Origin: an uncultured Eggerthella sp.
GTDB taxonomy: Bacteria > Actinomycetota > Coriobacteriia > Coriobacteriales > Eggerthellaceae
Direction: 5' to 3'
Length of the DNA: 64,000 nucleotides
Assembly: GCA_900546175.1 (NCBI GenBank)
Contig: URBX01000001.1
Location: 62,001 to 126,000, forward strand
The position numbers and the translations under genes were made by a program. Shown here piece after piece: positions 54,367 to 63,081 of the stretch. The stretch's first letter is position 1, and each line of letters starts with the position of its first letter. Below the pieces are notes generated by a model. The model was not told the origin of the DNA, ran no database searches, and was given only the letters and a program-made list of their open reading frames with translations.

Positions 54367-56487
54367 TTAGAGCAAAGTCTGAATCATAATAAAGAGAGGA
54401 GAGAAGGTCAAAGAAACGATGGTCATCAAGTTAATTAAAATGTTCATGGATGGACCAGAAGTATCCTTGAATGGGTCACCAACGGTGTCACCAACAACAG
54501 CAGCCTTGTGAGCGTCAGAGCCCTTACCACCATGATTGCCCTGCTCAATATACTTCTTTGCGTTGTCCCAAGCGCCACCAGCATTAGACATAAAGATAGC
54601 CATGAGCATACCAGTTGCAACAGCACCAGCAAGGAAGCCACCAAGCATAGCAGGATTAAAGCAACCAATAGCAACAGGAACAACAATAGAAATAATGCCA
54701 GGAATCATCATTTCCTTCAAAGCAGAAGAGGTAGAAATTGCTACGCACTTATCGTACTCAGGTTCTGCTTCATATTCCATGATGCCCTTGATCTCACGGA
54801 ACTGACGACGTACTTCTTCAACCATTGCGTGTGCAGCACGGGAAACAGCACCCATAGTAAGTGCAGCAAACATAAATGGCATACAAGCACCCAAGAAGAT
54901 ACCGGCAACAATCAAAGGATCGGTTAGGGTAAGTTCAAAACCAGGAAGAGTATGGCTCATGGTTGCCTGATAAGAAACAAACAAAGAAATTGCAGAAAGA
55001 CCAGCAGAAGAAATCGCAAAGCCCTTTGCAATAGCAGCAGTGGTGTTACCTACTGCGTCAAGAGCGTCGGTACGATCGCGAACTTCCTCAGGAAGGCCAG
55101 CCATCTCAGCAATACCACCAGCGTTGTCAGCTACAGGACCGTATGCGTCAACACCAATAGTAATAGCAGTATTGGAAAGCATACCAGTTGCAGCAAGACC
55201 AACACCGAACAAACCTACCGCAATACCATTCTGTGCAGATGCCATTGGGAATGCAAGGTTACCAAAGGTATAAGCAAGAATGATTGCAATAGCAACCAAA
55301 ACAATAGGAGCAATGGTAGAAAGCATACCAGTGCCAAGACCTTCAATCATAACGGTTGCTGCACCGGTCTCAGCGGATTCAGCAATATTATGAACAGGCT
55401 TATTTTTGTCGGAAGTAAAGTACTCGGTAATCTTGCCAATAGCAAGACCAGCAATAAGACCAGAAAGTACGGAACCGAAGAGGAAGATTGGCTGAGCTTC
55501 TACAGACTGAGAGTTCCAAAGTAAGAAGATGCCCAAAATTACCAAAATCTCAATACCTGCAGCAAGATAAGTACCACGGTTTAATGCTTTGTGAAGGTCA
55601 GCACCTTCTTTAGTGCGAACAGCAGCAAGACCAATAATAGAAGTGATAATACCGCAAGCAGCAATGCAAACAGGAGTTACGATTGCCCAGATTAAGTCCT
55701 GAGTTGCAAAGTAGCCACCCAAAGCACCGAAAGTTACTGCCAAAATGGTAGGAGCGAGAATGGAGCCTGTATAAGACTCAAACAAGTCAGCACCCATACC
55801 AGCAACGTCGCCTACGTTGTCACCAACGTTGTCAGCAATAGTTGCAGGGTTACGAGGGTCGTCTTCAGGAATGCCTGCTTCTACCTTACCTACAAGGTCA
55901 GCACCAACGTCAGCAGCCTTAGTGTAAATACCGCCACCAACACGAGCAAAAAGTGCTACTGCAGAAGCACCGGTTGCAAAACCTTCAACCATACCAATGT
56001 GCTCATGCATAAGTGCCATATCAACAATATCAATGCCAAATACCAAGAGGATGAGCCAGAGAGACAAGCCAAGCAAAGCAAAAGAGGCCACGCAAAGACC
56101 CATAGTCAAACCAGACTTGAAGCTAATGTTCAAAGCGCGTGCAACAGAATCCTCAGCAGCAAAAGCGGTACGAGTGTTTGCACGAGTTGCAACATGCATA
56201 CCAACATAACCAGCTGCAGCAGAAAGAACACCGCCAGTCACAAAAGCAAGAGCGGTAATTGGTGAAAGGGCAACTGCCATAATTACGGCAACTACAATCA
56301 TAAAGATGATGAGCAACTTATACTCAGAAAGCAAGAAAGCCTTTGCACCCTGCTGAATCTTGAGAGAAATGTTGTTCATCTTGTCGGGACCTGGATCCTG
56401 GCGAAGGACCCAAGAGCCAAGATAAGCTGCCATAACAATGCCGATTACGGCACATACAGGAGCCATCCAAGCGACTTGAAGAGTCAC
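54367..56487 (-). CDS. hppA: Membrane-bound ion-pumping pyrophosphatase
   Basis: Couples hydrolysis of pyrophosphate to H+ or Na+ export. The 706 residues have about 16 hydrophobic segments and the catalytic loops DVGADLVGKVE and DDPRNPATIADNVGDNVGD (~195-225) plus DAYGPVADNAGGIAEM (~440). The GNTTAA motif (~475) has Ala where K+-independent enzymes have Lys, indicating a K+-dependent type; whether it pumps H+ or Na+ is not clear from inspection. The GTG start has AAGGAGG five bases upstream. It is monocistronic. Confidence 0.94.
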   Translation of the reverse strand: MTLQVAWMAPVCAVIGIVMAAYLGSWVLRQDPGPDKMNNISLKIQQGAKAFLLSEYKLLIIFMIVVAVIMAVALSPITALAFVTGGVLSAAAGYVGMHVATRANTRTAFAAEDSVARALNISFKSGLTMGLCVASFALLGLSLWLILLVFGIDIVDMALMHEHIGMVEGFATGASAVALFARVGGGIYTKAADVGADLVGKVEAGIPEDDPRNPATIADNVGDNVGDVAGMGADLFESYTGSILAPTILAVTFGALGGYFATQDLIWAIVTPVCIAACGIITSIIGLAAVRTKEGADLHKALNRGTYLAAGIEILVILGIFLLWNSQSVEAQPIFLFGSVLSGLIAGLAIGKITEYFTSDKNKPVHNIAESAETGAATVMIEGLGTGMLSTIAPIVLVAIAIILAYTFGNLAFPMASAQNGIAVGLFGVGLAATGMLSNTAITIGVDAYGPVADNAGGIAEMAGLPEEVRDRTDALDAVGNTTAAIAKGFAISSAGLSAISLFVSYQATMSHTLPGFELTLTDPLIVAGIFLGACMPFMFAALTMGAVSRAAHAMVEEVRRQFREIKGIMEYEAEPEYDKCVAISTSSALKEMMIPGIISIVVPVAIGCFNPAMLGGFLAGAVATGMLMAIFMSNAGGAWDNAKKYIEQGNHGGKGSDAHKAAVVGDTVGDPFKDTSGPSMNILINLMTIVSLTFSPLFIMIQTLL

Positions 56488-56523
56488 AGTTTCCTCCTTT
56501 ATCGAAACTTAAATAAAACCTAA

Positions 56524-56553
56524 ATTAAAATGCGTACGGGCATACGCAAACAA
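56524..56553 (-). promoter_or_regulatory. Possible hppA promoter with an inverted repeat in the spacer
   Basis: TTGTTT (56553-56548) and TTTAAT (56529-56524) are 18 bases apart on the minus strand. The spacer is filled by TGCGTA-N6-TACGCA (56531-56548), a perfect 6-bp inverted repeat. A second, weaker -10 (TAAAAT) lies further up. The layout would suit a repressor but is unproven. Confidence 0.4.
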
Positions 56554-56596
56554 ATTGACATTTTACCCTGAATTACAGGAAATATGCACACAAAAT

Positions 56597-56668
56597 CTCC
56601 CCTTTCTGGTCAGCGAGAAGATTTCTTTTTGAACGCATTCATTCTTTTTCACTATCCAGAAAGAGGAG
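56597..56668 (-). other. Long stem-loop between ribF and hppA
   Basis: The arms 56597-56609 (CTCCCCTTTCTGG) and 56656-56668 (CCAGAAAGAGGAG) pair over 13 positions with a single G-U in the minus-strand RNA. The 46-base loop itself holds a small GAA-TGCG-TTC hairpin. After the stem the RNA reads AUUUUGUG. It lies 34 bp past the ribF stop and ~110 bp before hppA, so it may be a large terminator for the nusA-ribF operon or part of an hppA leader. Confidence 0.5.
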
Positions 56669-56702
56669 TACCTTTTTACACCACTTAAAGAATTTGACTA
56701 TG

Positions 56703-57632
56703 CTAGAGTTTGAGCGTATTTCTTACGTACTCAATATTGCCCATTACCGTACGAATAAGCTCTTCGGTAGACTCAAACTTAATCATTGGGCGCAAATATT
56801 CAACAAACTCTACCGCAATTTCATCGCCATAAATGTCACCGGAGAAATCAAGAATATGAGCCTCGCACGTTGCATTAGTTCTATCCTCAAAAACAGGTGA
56901 TACCCCTACCGAAACGGCTGCTTTGTACTTCTTTCCATCAACATACACATATGCTGAATACACGCCTTCGGAAAGAACTTGTCTATTAGGAGGCGTAACA
57001 ATATTGGCAGTTTTAAAGCCCATATCTCCCCCTTCGCCACGTCCTTTCACAACATTGCCGGTAAGAATATAAGGTTTTCCTAATAATTCCTTTGCTTCAG
57101 CAAGCGCATGTTCAGCAAGCAGGTTTCTAATACGCGTTGCGGTAATTGGCCTACTACCAAGCGCCTTGAGATTGTGCGCATTGATATGGGTACCAACGCG
57201 AGCACCCCATTCTCCTAACTCAGCAACGCTTCCTTTAGCAAAGGCTCCAAAGTGAAAATCGAGCCCAACATGAAGAAAAGCCGGAATGTGACCATTAAAT
57301 GTCTTTTCAAGAAAATCCATAGGTGAGAGTGCCGCAAATTCTCTATTAAACTCAAGAGCAACAACAGCATCAACGCCGCTTTCGGAAAGCGCTTTGAGGC
57401 GTTCTTCGTTGGACATTAACTTTTTCAATCTGTCAGCATGAAAGACTTCATCAGGATCAATATCAAACGTAAGTGCAATACTTAAACCGCCACATATACG
57501 AGCAGTTTCCTGTGCGCACTGCAATAAGTACTGATGGCCCTGATGAACACCATCAAATACTCCAAATGCACAGGAAGCATTTTCAAAAAGACTGAAATTA
57601 AAAGAGTCGTTTACTTTATATACCTGAACCAC
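56703..57632 (-). CDS. ribF: Bifunctional riboflavin kinase / FAD synthetase
   Basis: Converts riboflavin to FMN and FAD. The 309 residues have the FAD-synthetase nucleotidyltransferase half (FGVFDGVHQGHQYLL, ~25; ISGLRMV-like RNLL near 165) and the C-terminal riboflavin kinase half (NVVKGRGEGGDMGFKTANI, ~195-215). The kinase motif usually reads GFPTAN; here it is GFKTAN. The start is set at GTG 57632, six bases after TAGGAG and inside the end of truB (17-bp overlap); a TTG at 57638 would abut the SD. Confidence 0.92.
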   Translation of the reverse strand: MVQVYKVNDSFNFSLFENASCAFGVFDGVHQGHQYLLQCAQETARICGGLSIALTFDIDPDEVFHADRLKKLMSNEERLKALSESGVDAVVALEFNREFAALSPMDFLEKTFNGHIPAFLHVGLDFHFGAFAKGSVAELGEWGARVGTHINAHNLKALGSRPITATRIRNLLAEHALAEAKELLGKPYILTGNVVKGRGEGGDMGFKTANIVTPPNRQVLSEGVYSAYVYVDGKKYKAAVSVGVSPVFEDRTNATCEAHILDFSGDIYGDEIAVEFVEYLRPMIKFESTEELIRTVMGNIEYVRNTLKL

Positions 57633-58656
57633 GTTCAACTCCTATTGCAAATACACACTGTGGTTTATACACGTTTTTCTCTTTATCGAAACGATAAAGC
57701 GCTTTTAGTTTACTTCGAACCAAAAAAGCAACGAGCTCGTGGTTTTCTGGTTCTTCCTTCGATGGAAATACCGACGATACGCAGCATTCAGCATCGAACA
57801 TATCATCCTTAACGGGATAGTTTAACGAGACAAGATGAGCAGGTATGGAAGCGCCATTTGAAAGCTTTTCTTCATGCTCGTTTAAGAAGGCAAATCTGCA
57901 GCCGATTAATCGAAGAGGGTCAATGACTGCATGCGAAAAATCTTTTTCCAGCTCTTCTAAGGTAACACATTCTTCTAAAGCAATATTTCCAATACGGGTT
58001 CGCTCTAAAAATGATACATGTGCAGCCGAATGGAGCTCTTTACCTATGTCACGCGCAATTGCACGCATATACGTTCCTTTAGATACAGCCATTTCAACAT
58101 CCCACTCAACAGGATTTTGTTCACTGCAACGAGTAGCAACGATTGAGCCTGGATCAAAAACGGTGACTTCATTTAGTTTTGAAGAGTAAATGGAAAACTC
58201 ACGCGGTGCAAGGTCAATGATATTTCCCTTACGTGCTGCCGCATACGATTTTTGACCATTCACTTTAATGGCAGAATAAACAGGCGGAACTTGACTATGG
58301 TCTCCTACTAAACCTTCAATATATGACTGCGCAAAATCAATAGACTTACAATTTGGTGAAACAGAAGCGGTGATAAGTATCTCCCCTTCACTGTCATCGG
58401 TCGTAGTTGAGGTTCCAAACAAAACACCCATTCGATAACTCTTATCGCAATCAGTTAAGTAAGGATTCAAGCGCGTAGCAGGGCCTATACACACAAGCAA
58501 AACACCTGAAGCAAGAGGGTCAAGCGTTCCCCCATGGCCAACGCGTTTCTCGCCGAAAATTCGCCTACACCGTGAAACAACATCATGCGAAGTCATACCA
58601 ACTGGCTTATAAACTGCAACAACGCGAGAATATCCTGAATATTTTCCTTTTGCCAT
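57616..58656 (-). CDS. truB: tRNA pseudouridine-55 synthase TruB
   Basis: Forms pseudouridine 55 in the T-loop of tRNAs. The catalytic aspartate lies in GHGGTLDPLASGVL (~residue 45), and VPPVYSAIKVNGQKSYAAARKG and GTYMRAIARDIG are the other hallmarks (~125 and ~195). The C-terminal part (~250-346) is longer than in E. coli and probably holds the PUA-like domain of the actinobacterial form. It lies 8 bp after the DHH phosphoesterase gene. Confidence 0.94.
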   Translation of the reverse strand: MAKGKYSGYSRVVAVYKPVGMTSHDVVSRCRRIFGEKRVGHGGTLDPLASGVLLVCIGPATRLNPYLTDCDKSYRMGVLFGTSTTTDDSEGEILITASVSPNCKSIDFAQSYIEGLVGDHSQVPPVYSAIKVNGQKSYAAARKGNIIDLAPREFSIYSSKLNEVTVFDPGSIVATRCSEQNPVEWDVEMAVSKGTYMRAIARDIGKELHSAAHVSFLERTRIGNIALEECVTLEELEKDFSHAVIDPLRLIGCRFAFLNEHEEKLSNGASIPAHLVSLNYPVKDDMFDAECCVSSVFPSKEEPENHELVAFLVRSKLKALYRFDKEKNVYKPQCVFAIGVERGSGI

Positions 58657-58664
58657 ATCAACTC

Positions 58665-59648
58665 CTAAAAGAGCATCTTTTTCACTAAGGCAGGAACATC
58701 CACAAGCGCTTGTTCAAGACTTCCTTCGAAAGTAAAACCAGCAGCCGCCCTATGACCACCACCATTAAAGATACGCGCAATTTGCGCTACATCGGAATCA
58801 TCTTTCGCACGAAGACTTCCTCGAGTTTTTCCTTCTTCATTTTCTTTCAAAATAAGAGCAATGCGAACGCCAGCAATCGAACGGAGCTCATCAATAAGAA
58901 TTTCAGCATCCCCCTTAATAGCATTTAAGTCTTGAAAATCCTGTTGAGATAAATACGAATATGCAAATGCTCCATCTTCGCACAAAACCAACCGTTCAAG
59001 CATGCGTTGTTCGAGCTGATATGAAGCGAGCGTTCTATTCTGGAAAAACTCACGAGAAACAAGTGAAGGATCAGCGCCATATCGCATCATTTCTGCTGCG
59101 GCCTCAAAGGCTTCAGGAGTTGTGTTTTGATAAGCAAATCTTCCTGTATCGGTCATTAAACCAGTGAGTGCTCCAAGAGCCACAGTTTGATCTATTGCAT
59201 CAAGCTCTTTAGCCAAATCCCACACCAAACAGCAACAAGCAGGAGCATCAGGGTCAACATATACCATTTGGCTCATAGGTGTATCGCAAGCATGATGATC
59301 AATAGTGAGAGACACTGGTGTGTTTTTTGCTATTGCAGCTGCATCACCAAGACGTTCGAAAGAAGGCACGTCAAGCGCAATAAATACGTCTGGTTCTCCT
59401 TGATAATCTTGAGCAAAAACAAAAGGTTCCTTCTCCATTAAGAAAGAAAGATTTACTTCAACAGGATTAGGTTTTGCTAATAAACAAACCACTTCTTTAC
59501 CAAGAAGACGCAATAATGCGGCCATGGCTACCTGAGAACCAAGACAGTCTCCATCAGGATTTACATGACCGCACAAAACAAAGCTGTTATGAGAACGAAT
59601 GCATGAAGCAATATCCGCTAAAGTTACATTTGATTGAGGTGTTAGCAT
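58665..59648 (-). CDS. DHH/DHHA1 phosphoesterase (NrnA-like)
   Basis: A 327-residue DHH-family phosphoesterase related to NrnA, which degrades nano-RNA and pAp. The metal motifs are GHVNPDGDCLGSQ (~30), the DHH itself as TIDHHACDT (~115), VALDVPSF, and the DHHA1 glycine motif FNGGGHRAAAGF (~300). It sits between rbfA and truB, where actinobacteria and Firmicutes often carry it. The exact substrate among nano-RNA, pAp or cyclic-dinucleotide products is not decided by sequence. Confidence 0.88.
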   Translation of the reverse strand: MLTPQSNVTLADIASCIRSHNSFVLCGHVNPDGDCLGSQVAMAALLRLLGKEVVCLLAKPNPVEVNLSFLMEKEPFVFAQDYQGEPDVFIALDVPSFERLGDAAAIAKNTPVSLTIDHHACDTPMSQMVYVDPDAPACCCLVWDLAKELDAIDQTVALGALTGLMTDTGRFAYQNTTPEAFEAAAEMMRYGADPSLVSREFFQNRTLASYQLEQRMLERLVLCEDGAFAYSYLSQQDFQDLNAIKGDAEILIDELRSIAGVRIALILKENEEGKTRGSLRAKDDSDVAQIARIFNGGGHRAAAGFTFEGSLEQALVDVPALVKKMLF

Positions 59649-59651
59649 AAA

Positions 59652-60002
59652 TTACGCATTATTCCTTTTCGCATCAGCTGCCAGCGCATCGGAAATACGC
59701 TCTGCCTGGTCAACTGTTTCATCAAGAATGAATCGAAGTTCCGGAGCAACTCTCCAGGAAAGCTTCTTTGCCATTAACGAACGAATGCGACCCGCTGCTG
59801 CCTGAAATGCAGCAGCAGTATCGTCATACTTCTTTTTATCAGTTGTGTAGTACACATTGCAGAAACTTCTGTCAAAGCTTACTTCACAACCAGTAATAGT
59901 TACGAGGCTTAAACGAGGATCAGAAATCTCGAAAAGCAAGATAGTTGCAATTACTTCACGAGCCTGTTCATTTACGCGACGACTAGATGAATTCTGTTTC
60001 AT
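59652..60002 (-). CDS. rbfA: Ribosome-binding factor A
   Basis: A small KH-like protein (116 residues) that binds immature 30S subunits and aids 16S rRNA 5'-end processing. RRVNEQAREVIATILL at the start and SDPRLSLVTITGCEVSFDRSFCNVYYT and LRFILDETVDQAERISDAL are typical. It starts 1 bp after infB, with no gap, so the pair is translationally coupled. Confidence 0.93.
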   Translation of the reverse strand: MKQNSSSRRVNEQAREVIATILLFEISDPRLSLVTITGCEVSFDRSFCNVYYTTDKKKYDDTAAAFQAAAGRIRSLMAKKLSWRVAPELRFILDETVDQAERISDALAADAKRNNA

Positions 60003-60003
60003 A

Positions 60004-62784
60004 TTACTCAGTTCTTTCTACCTCAATGATGCGGTAACCTTCAATGGTGTCACCAATCTTGAGGTCCTGGTAGCCAGAAATACCAATACCGCACTCATAG
60101 CCACGTGCAACAGTCTTAACGTCATCCTTGAAGCGGCGCAAAGAACCAATTTCACCTTCATATACAACGGTACCATCACGAACAATTCGAACCTTGTCGT
60201 CACGAGAAATCTCGCCCTCGGTAATATAGCAACCAGCAATAACACCAACTTTTGGAACCTTGAAGGTATCACGGACTTCTGCAATACCAGTATCTTTCTC
60301 AACAATATCAGGAGAAAGCAAACCAACACGAGCAGCATTAATGTCTTCAATAGCCTGGTAAATAACACGATAGAGACGAATATCAACTTTTTCGCGCTCA
60401 GCAACCTCACGTGTTTTACCCGTAGGACGAACGTTAAAACCAATAATAATTGCATCAGAAGCAGCTGCCAGAGTTACGTCTGTTTCAGTAATACCGCCAA
60501 CTGCAGAGTGAACAATATTGATCTTTACTTCCGACTGATCCATCTTATTAAAGGCATCACGCAATGCTTCAATAGAGCCACCAACGTCAGCCTTAACAAT
60601 AAGGTTCAAATCGGTAGTCTGACCTTCCTGAACACGAGCAAATAAATCGTCTAAGCTCATATGTGAACGAGCTTCCTGCTTAGCCAAGCGAGCACGCAGT
60701 GCGCGTTCCTCAGCCAAACGGCGAGCATCACGTTCATCTTCAAATACTCTAAATTCGTCACCTGCGGTAGGAACAGAATTGAGACCAAGAATCTCAACAG
60801 GATCTGCAGGACGAGCCTCTTTTACGTTGCGACCACGTGGATCAATAAGAGCACGAACACGGCCATATGAGGTACCAGCAACAACCACATCACCAGGATG
60901 CAAAGTACCGCGGTTTACTAAAATAGTAGCAACCGGACCACGACCCTTATCAAGGTTAGCTTCAATAACAAAACCAGAAGCAAGTGCATCAGGATTTGCT
61001 TTGAGTTCCAAAACATCTGCCTGAAGAAGAATAGTCTCAAGCAATTCGTCAATATTGAGCTTCTGACGAGCAGAAACGTCAACAAACATATTGGAACCGC
61101 CCCATTCTTCAGGAATAATGCCGTGTTCAGTCAATTCTTGACGAACACGATCAGGAGTTGCTCCAGCCTTATCAATCTTATTAACTGCAACAACAATAGG
61201 AACATCAGCGGCTTTTGCATGGTTAATTGCTTCAATAGTTTGAGGCATAACACCGTCATCAGCAGCAACAACCAAAACAATAACGTCTGTTACTTGAGCA
61301 CCACGTGCACGCATTGCGGTAAATGCTTCATGTCCTGGAGTGTCAATAAAGGTGATTTGTCTACCATCAATATTTACAACCGAAGCACCAATGTGCTGGG
61401 TAATACCACCTGCTTCAGTTGATGCAACACCTGTAGAACGAATTGCGTCAAGTAAAGAGGTTTTACCATGGTCTACATGACCCATAACAGTAACAACAGG
61501 AGGACGAGGAACCAACTGATCTTCGGTGTCGTTATATACCACCGCATATTCTTCCTCAGGAGAAACTACGCGTACCTTACGGCCCATGTCGTCAGCAATA
61601 AGCTCAATAAGCTCGTCGGACATAGACTGAGTCAAGGTTAAAGGAGAACCGAGTAAGAACAAACGCTTAACTACATCATTAGGAGATACCTCTAATAATT
61701 CAGCAAATTGAGCAACGGTTGAGCTTTGAGGAACTTGAACAACTGACTCATCCAATACCAAAGATGGATCTAAACCCTTTTCCAAAGCTTCCATTTCTGC
61801 GCGTTCACGAGCTTCCTGCTCACGCTTTTCCTTACGCTTACGACGACGTCCTTCACCATCAGACTTTGCGGCAGCAACAACAGCACGTGCTTCAGCAAGA
61901 ACTTTATCCCTTTGAAGCTCTTCAGCTTTAACCGCCATTTGAGCATAGCGATCTTCACTTTTTACGTTCTGCTCTAACTCTGGAACAGTAGGTTCGAAGC
62001 CTTTACGCTGTTTCTTGTTGCCTTTTTTCTTTTCGTTGCGATTATTTTTACGAGAATTGTTCTGATTCTGATTCTGATTCTGAGCTTCAGCTTTTTCGTT
62101 CTGTAAACGCTGACGCTCATTATTAATTTGATCAAGAAGAGAAGAGAAGTTAGTTGTCTTAACAGTTGGAGCAGCCTTAACTGGCTTCTTCTCCTGCTTC
62201 TGAGCAGTTTTGGTGTTCTTTTTGTTACGAGAATGAAGAGCTTCTTCAACTGCCTGTTTTTTAGCAACTTCAGCAGCACGTTTTTCCTGACGAGCACGCT
62301 CTTCAGCTTCAGCCTTTTCACGAGCAACACGAGCCTGCTCGCGTTCAATTTGAGACGCAAGACTTTCGAAAGGTGACGAGGATACCTTTTTCTTAGGTTC
62401 TGTCTCTACTGCTTCAGCATCATTTTTTGGCTTACGTCCCGCATATTTCTGTTTTTTACCAGAAGACTCTCTGCGCGCACGTTCTTTTTCGCGAAGCTGA
62501 CGCTCTTTATCTGCCGCAGCACGACGCTCAGCAGCTTCAGCTTCTTTTTGCGCTTTTTCTTCTGCAGCTTTCTCTGCAATCTTCTTAGATTCTTCGTCTT
62601 CAATTTTTCCAGCTTTTGCATTTATCTCAGGAGCAAGGTTTTTACGAACCTTCTCTACATAAGCATCCTGCAAAATGCTGGCATGACTTTTAGCAGGAAT
62701 TTTCATGTCAGCAAGACGAACCAAAAGTTCTTTGCTGGTCATGTTAAATTCTTTTGCCAATTCATGTACACGCATGCCGGCCAT
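60004..62784 (-). CDS. infB: Translation initiation factor IF-2
   Basis: A GTPase that positions formyl-Met-tRNA on the 30S subunit. The 926-residue protein starts with an IF2N domain (~1-55), followed by a ~320-residue highly charged Lys/Glu/Arg linker, a second IF2N domain (~355-405), and the G domain with GHVDHGKTS (~437), DTPGHEAF and NKID. EF-G-like domains and the C-terminal tRNA-binding region follow (VARGYECGIGI). The linker contains a QN repeat from four TTCTGA units (62060-62083). The ATG has GAGGAG upstream at the ylxR end. Confidence 0.96.
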   Translation of the reverse strand: MAGMRVHELAKEFNMTSKELLVRLADMKIPAKSHASILQDAYVEKVRKNLAPEINAKAGKIEDEESKKIAEKAAEEKAQKEAEAAERRAAADKERQLREKERARRESSGKKQKYAGRKPKNDAEAVETEPKKKVSSSPFESLASQIEREQARVAREKAEAEERARQEKRAAEVAKKQAVEEALHSRNKKNTKTAQKQEKKPVKAAPTVKTTNFSSLLDQINNERQRLQNEKAEAQNQNQNQNNSRKNNRNEKKKGNKKQRKGFEPTVPELEQNVKSEDRYAQMAVKAEELQRDKVLAEARAVVAAAKSDGEGRRRKRKEKREQEARERAEMEALEKGLDPSLVLDESVVQVPQSSTVAQFAELLEVSPNDVVKRLFLLGSPLTLTQSMSDELIELIADDMGRKVRVVSPEEEYAVVYNDTEDQLVPRPPVVTVMGHVDHGKTSLLDAIRSTGVASTEAGGITQHIGASVVNIDGRQITFIDTPGHEAFTAMRARGAQVTDVIVLVVAADDGVMPQTIEAINHAKAADVPIVVAVNKIDKAGATPDRVRQELTEHGIIPEEWGGSNMFVDVSARQKLNIDELLETILLQADVLELKANPDALASGFVIEANLDKGRGPVATILVNRGTLHPGDVVVAGTSYGRVRALIDPRGRNVKEARPADPVEILGLNSVPTAGDEFRVFEDERDARRLAEERALRARLAKQEARSHMSLDDLFARVQEGQTTDLNLIVKADVGGSIEALRDAFNKMDQSEVKINIVHSAVGGITETDVTLAAASDAIIIGFNVRPTGKTREVAEREKVDIRLYRVIYQAIEDINAARVGLLSPDIVEKDTGIAEVRDTFKVPKVGVIAGCYITEGEISRDDKVRIVRDGTVVYEGEIGSLRRFKDDVKTVARGYECGIGISGYQDLKIGDTIEGYRIIEVERTE
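62060..62083. repeat. Four tandem TTCTGA units in infB linker
   Basis: TTCTGA repeats four times exactly at 62060-62083, encoding alternating Gln-Asn on the minus strand in the IF-2 linker. Changes in copy number would keep the reading frame. Confidence 0.75.
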
Positions 62785-62786
62785 AT

Positions 62787-63077
62787 TTACTCCTCGTCTC
62801 GATTATTCTCGCAACTAAGTGCATCCAAAATCTCTTTCTGAATACACTCATAATCGTTATCTGAAATCTTTGTGCGCAGAGCTTGATCTAAGCGATGAGT
62901 TTTCATGGCTTTCTCAAGACACACAACGCTACAAATATAGGCACCGCGACCATTAGCACGACTGGTTGGGTCAAATTTTACTTTCCCTTCAGGCGTGCGA
63001 ACAATGCGCAGAAGTAAACCCTTTGTAAGAGTTTTTCTGCAGCAAATACATGTTCTTTCTTTAATCACAGCGCCCAT
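62787..63077 (-). CDS. ylxR: YlxR family RNA-binding protein
   Basis: A 96-residue YlxR protein (DUF448) with the signature RTCICCRKTLTKGLLLRIVR and GRGAYIC near residue 47; the family binds RNA and sits between nusA and infB in many bacteria, with a reported link to RNase P. The start is ATG 63077, since translation from the upstream open frame (to 63161) overlaps nusA and precedes the conserved N-terminus. It lies 4 bp after nusA and 2 bp before infB. Confidence 0.9.
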   Translation of the reverse strand: MGAVIKERTCICCRKTLTKGLLLRIVRTPEGKVKFDPTSRANGRGAYICSVVCLEKAMKTHRLDQALRTKISDNDYECIQKEILDALSCENNRDEE

Positions 63078-63081
63078 TAGA

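Noticed and set aside
56555..56580. Plus-strand promoter starting with TTGACA
   Set aside because: No -10 at 16-18 bases and no plus-strand gene downstream.
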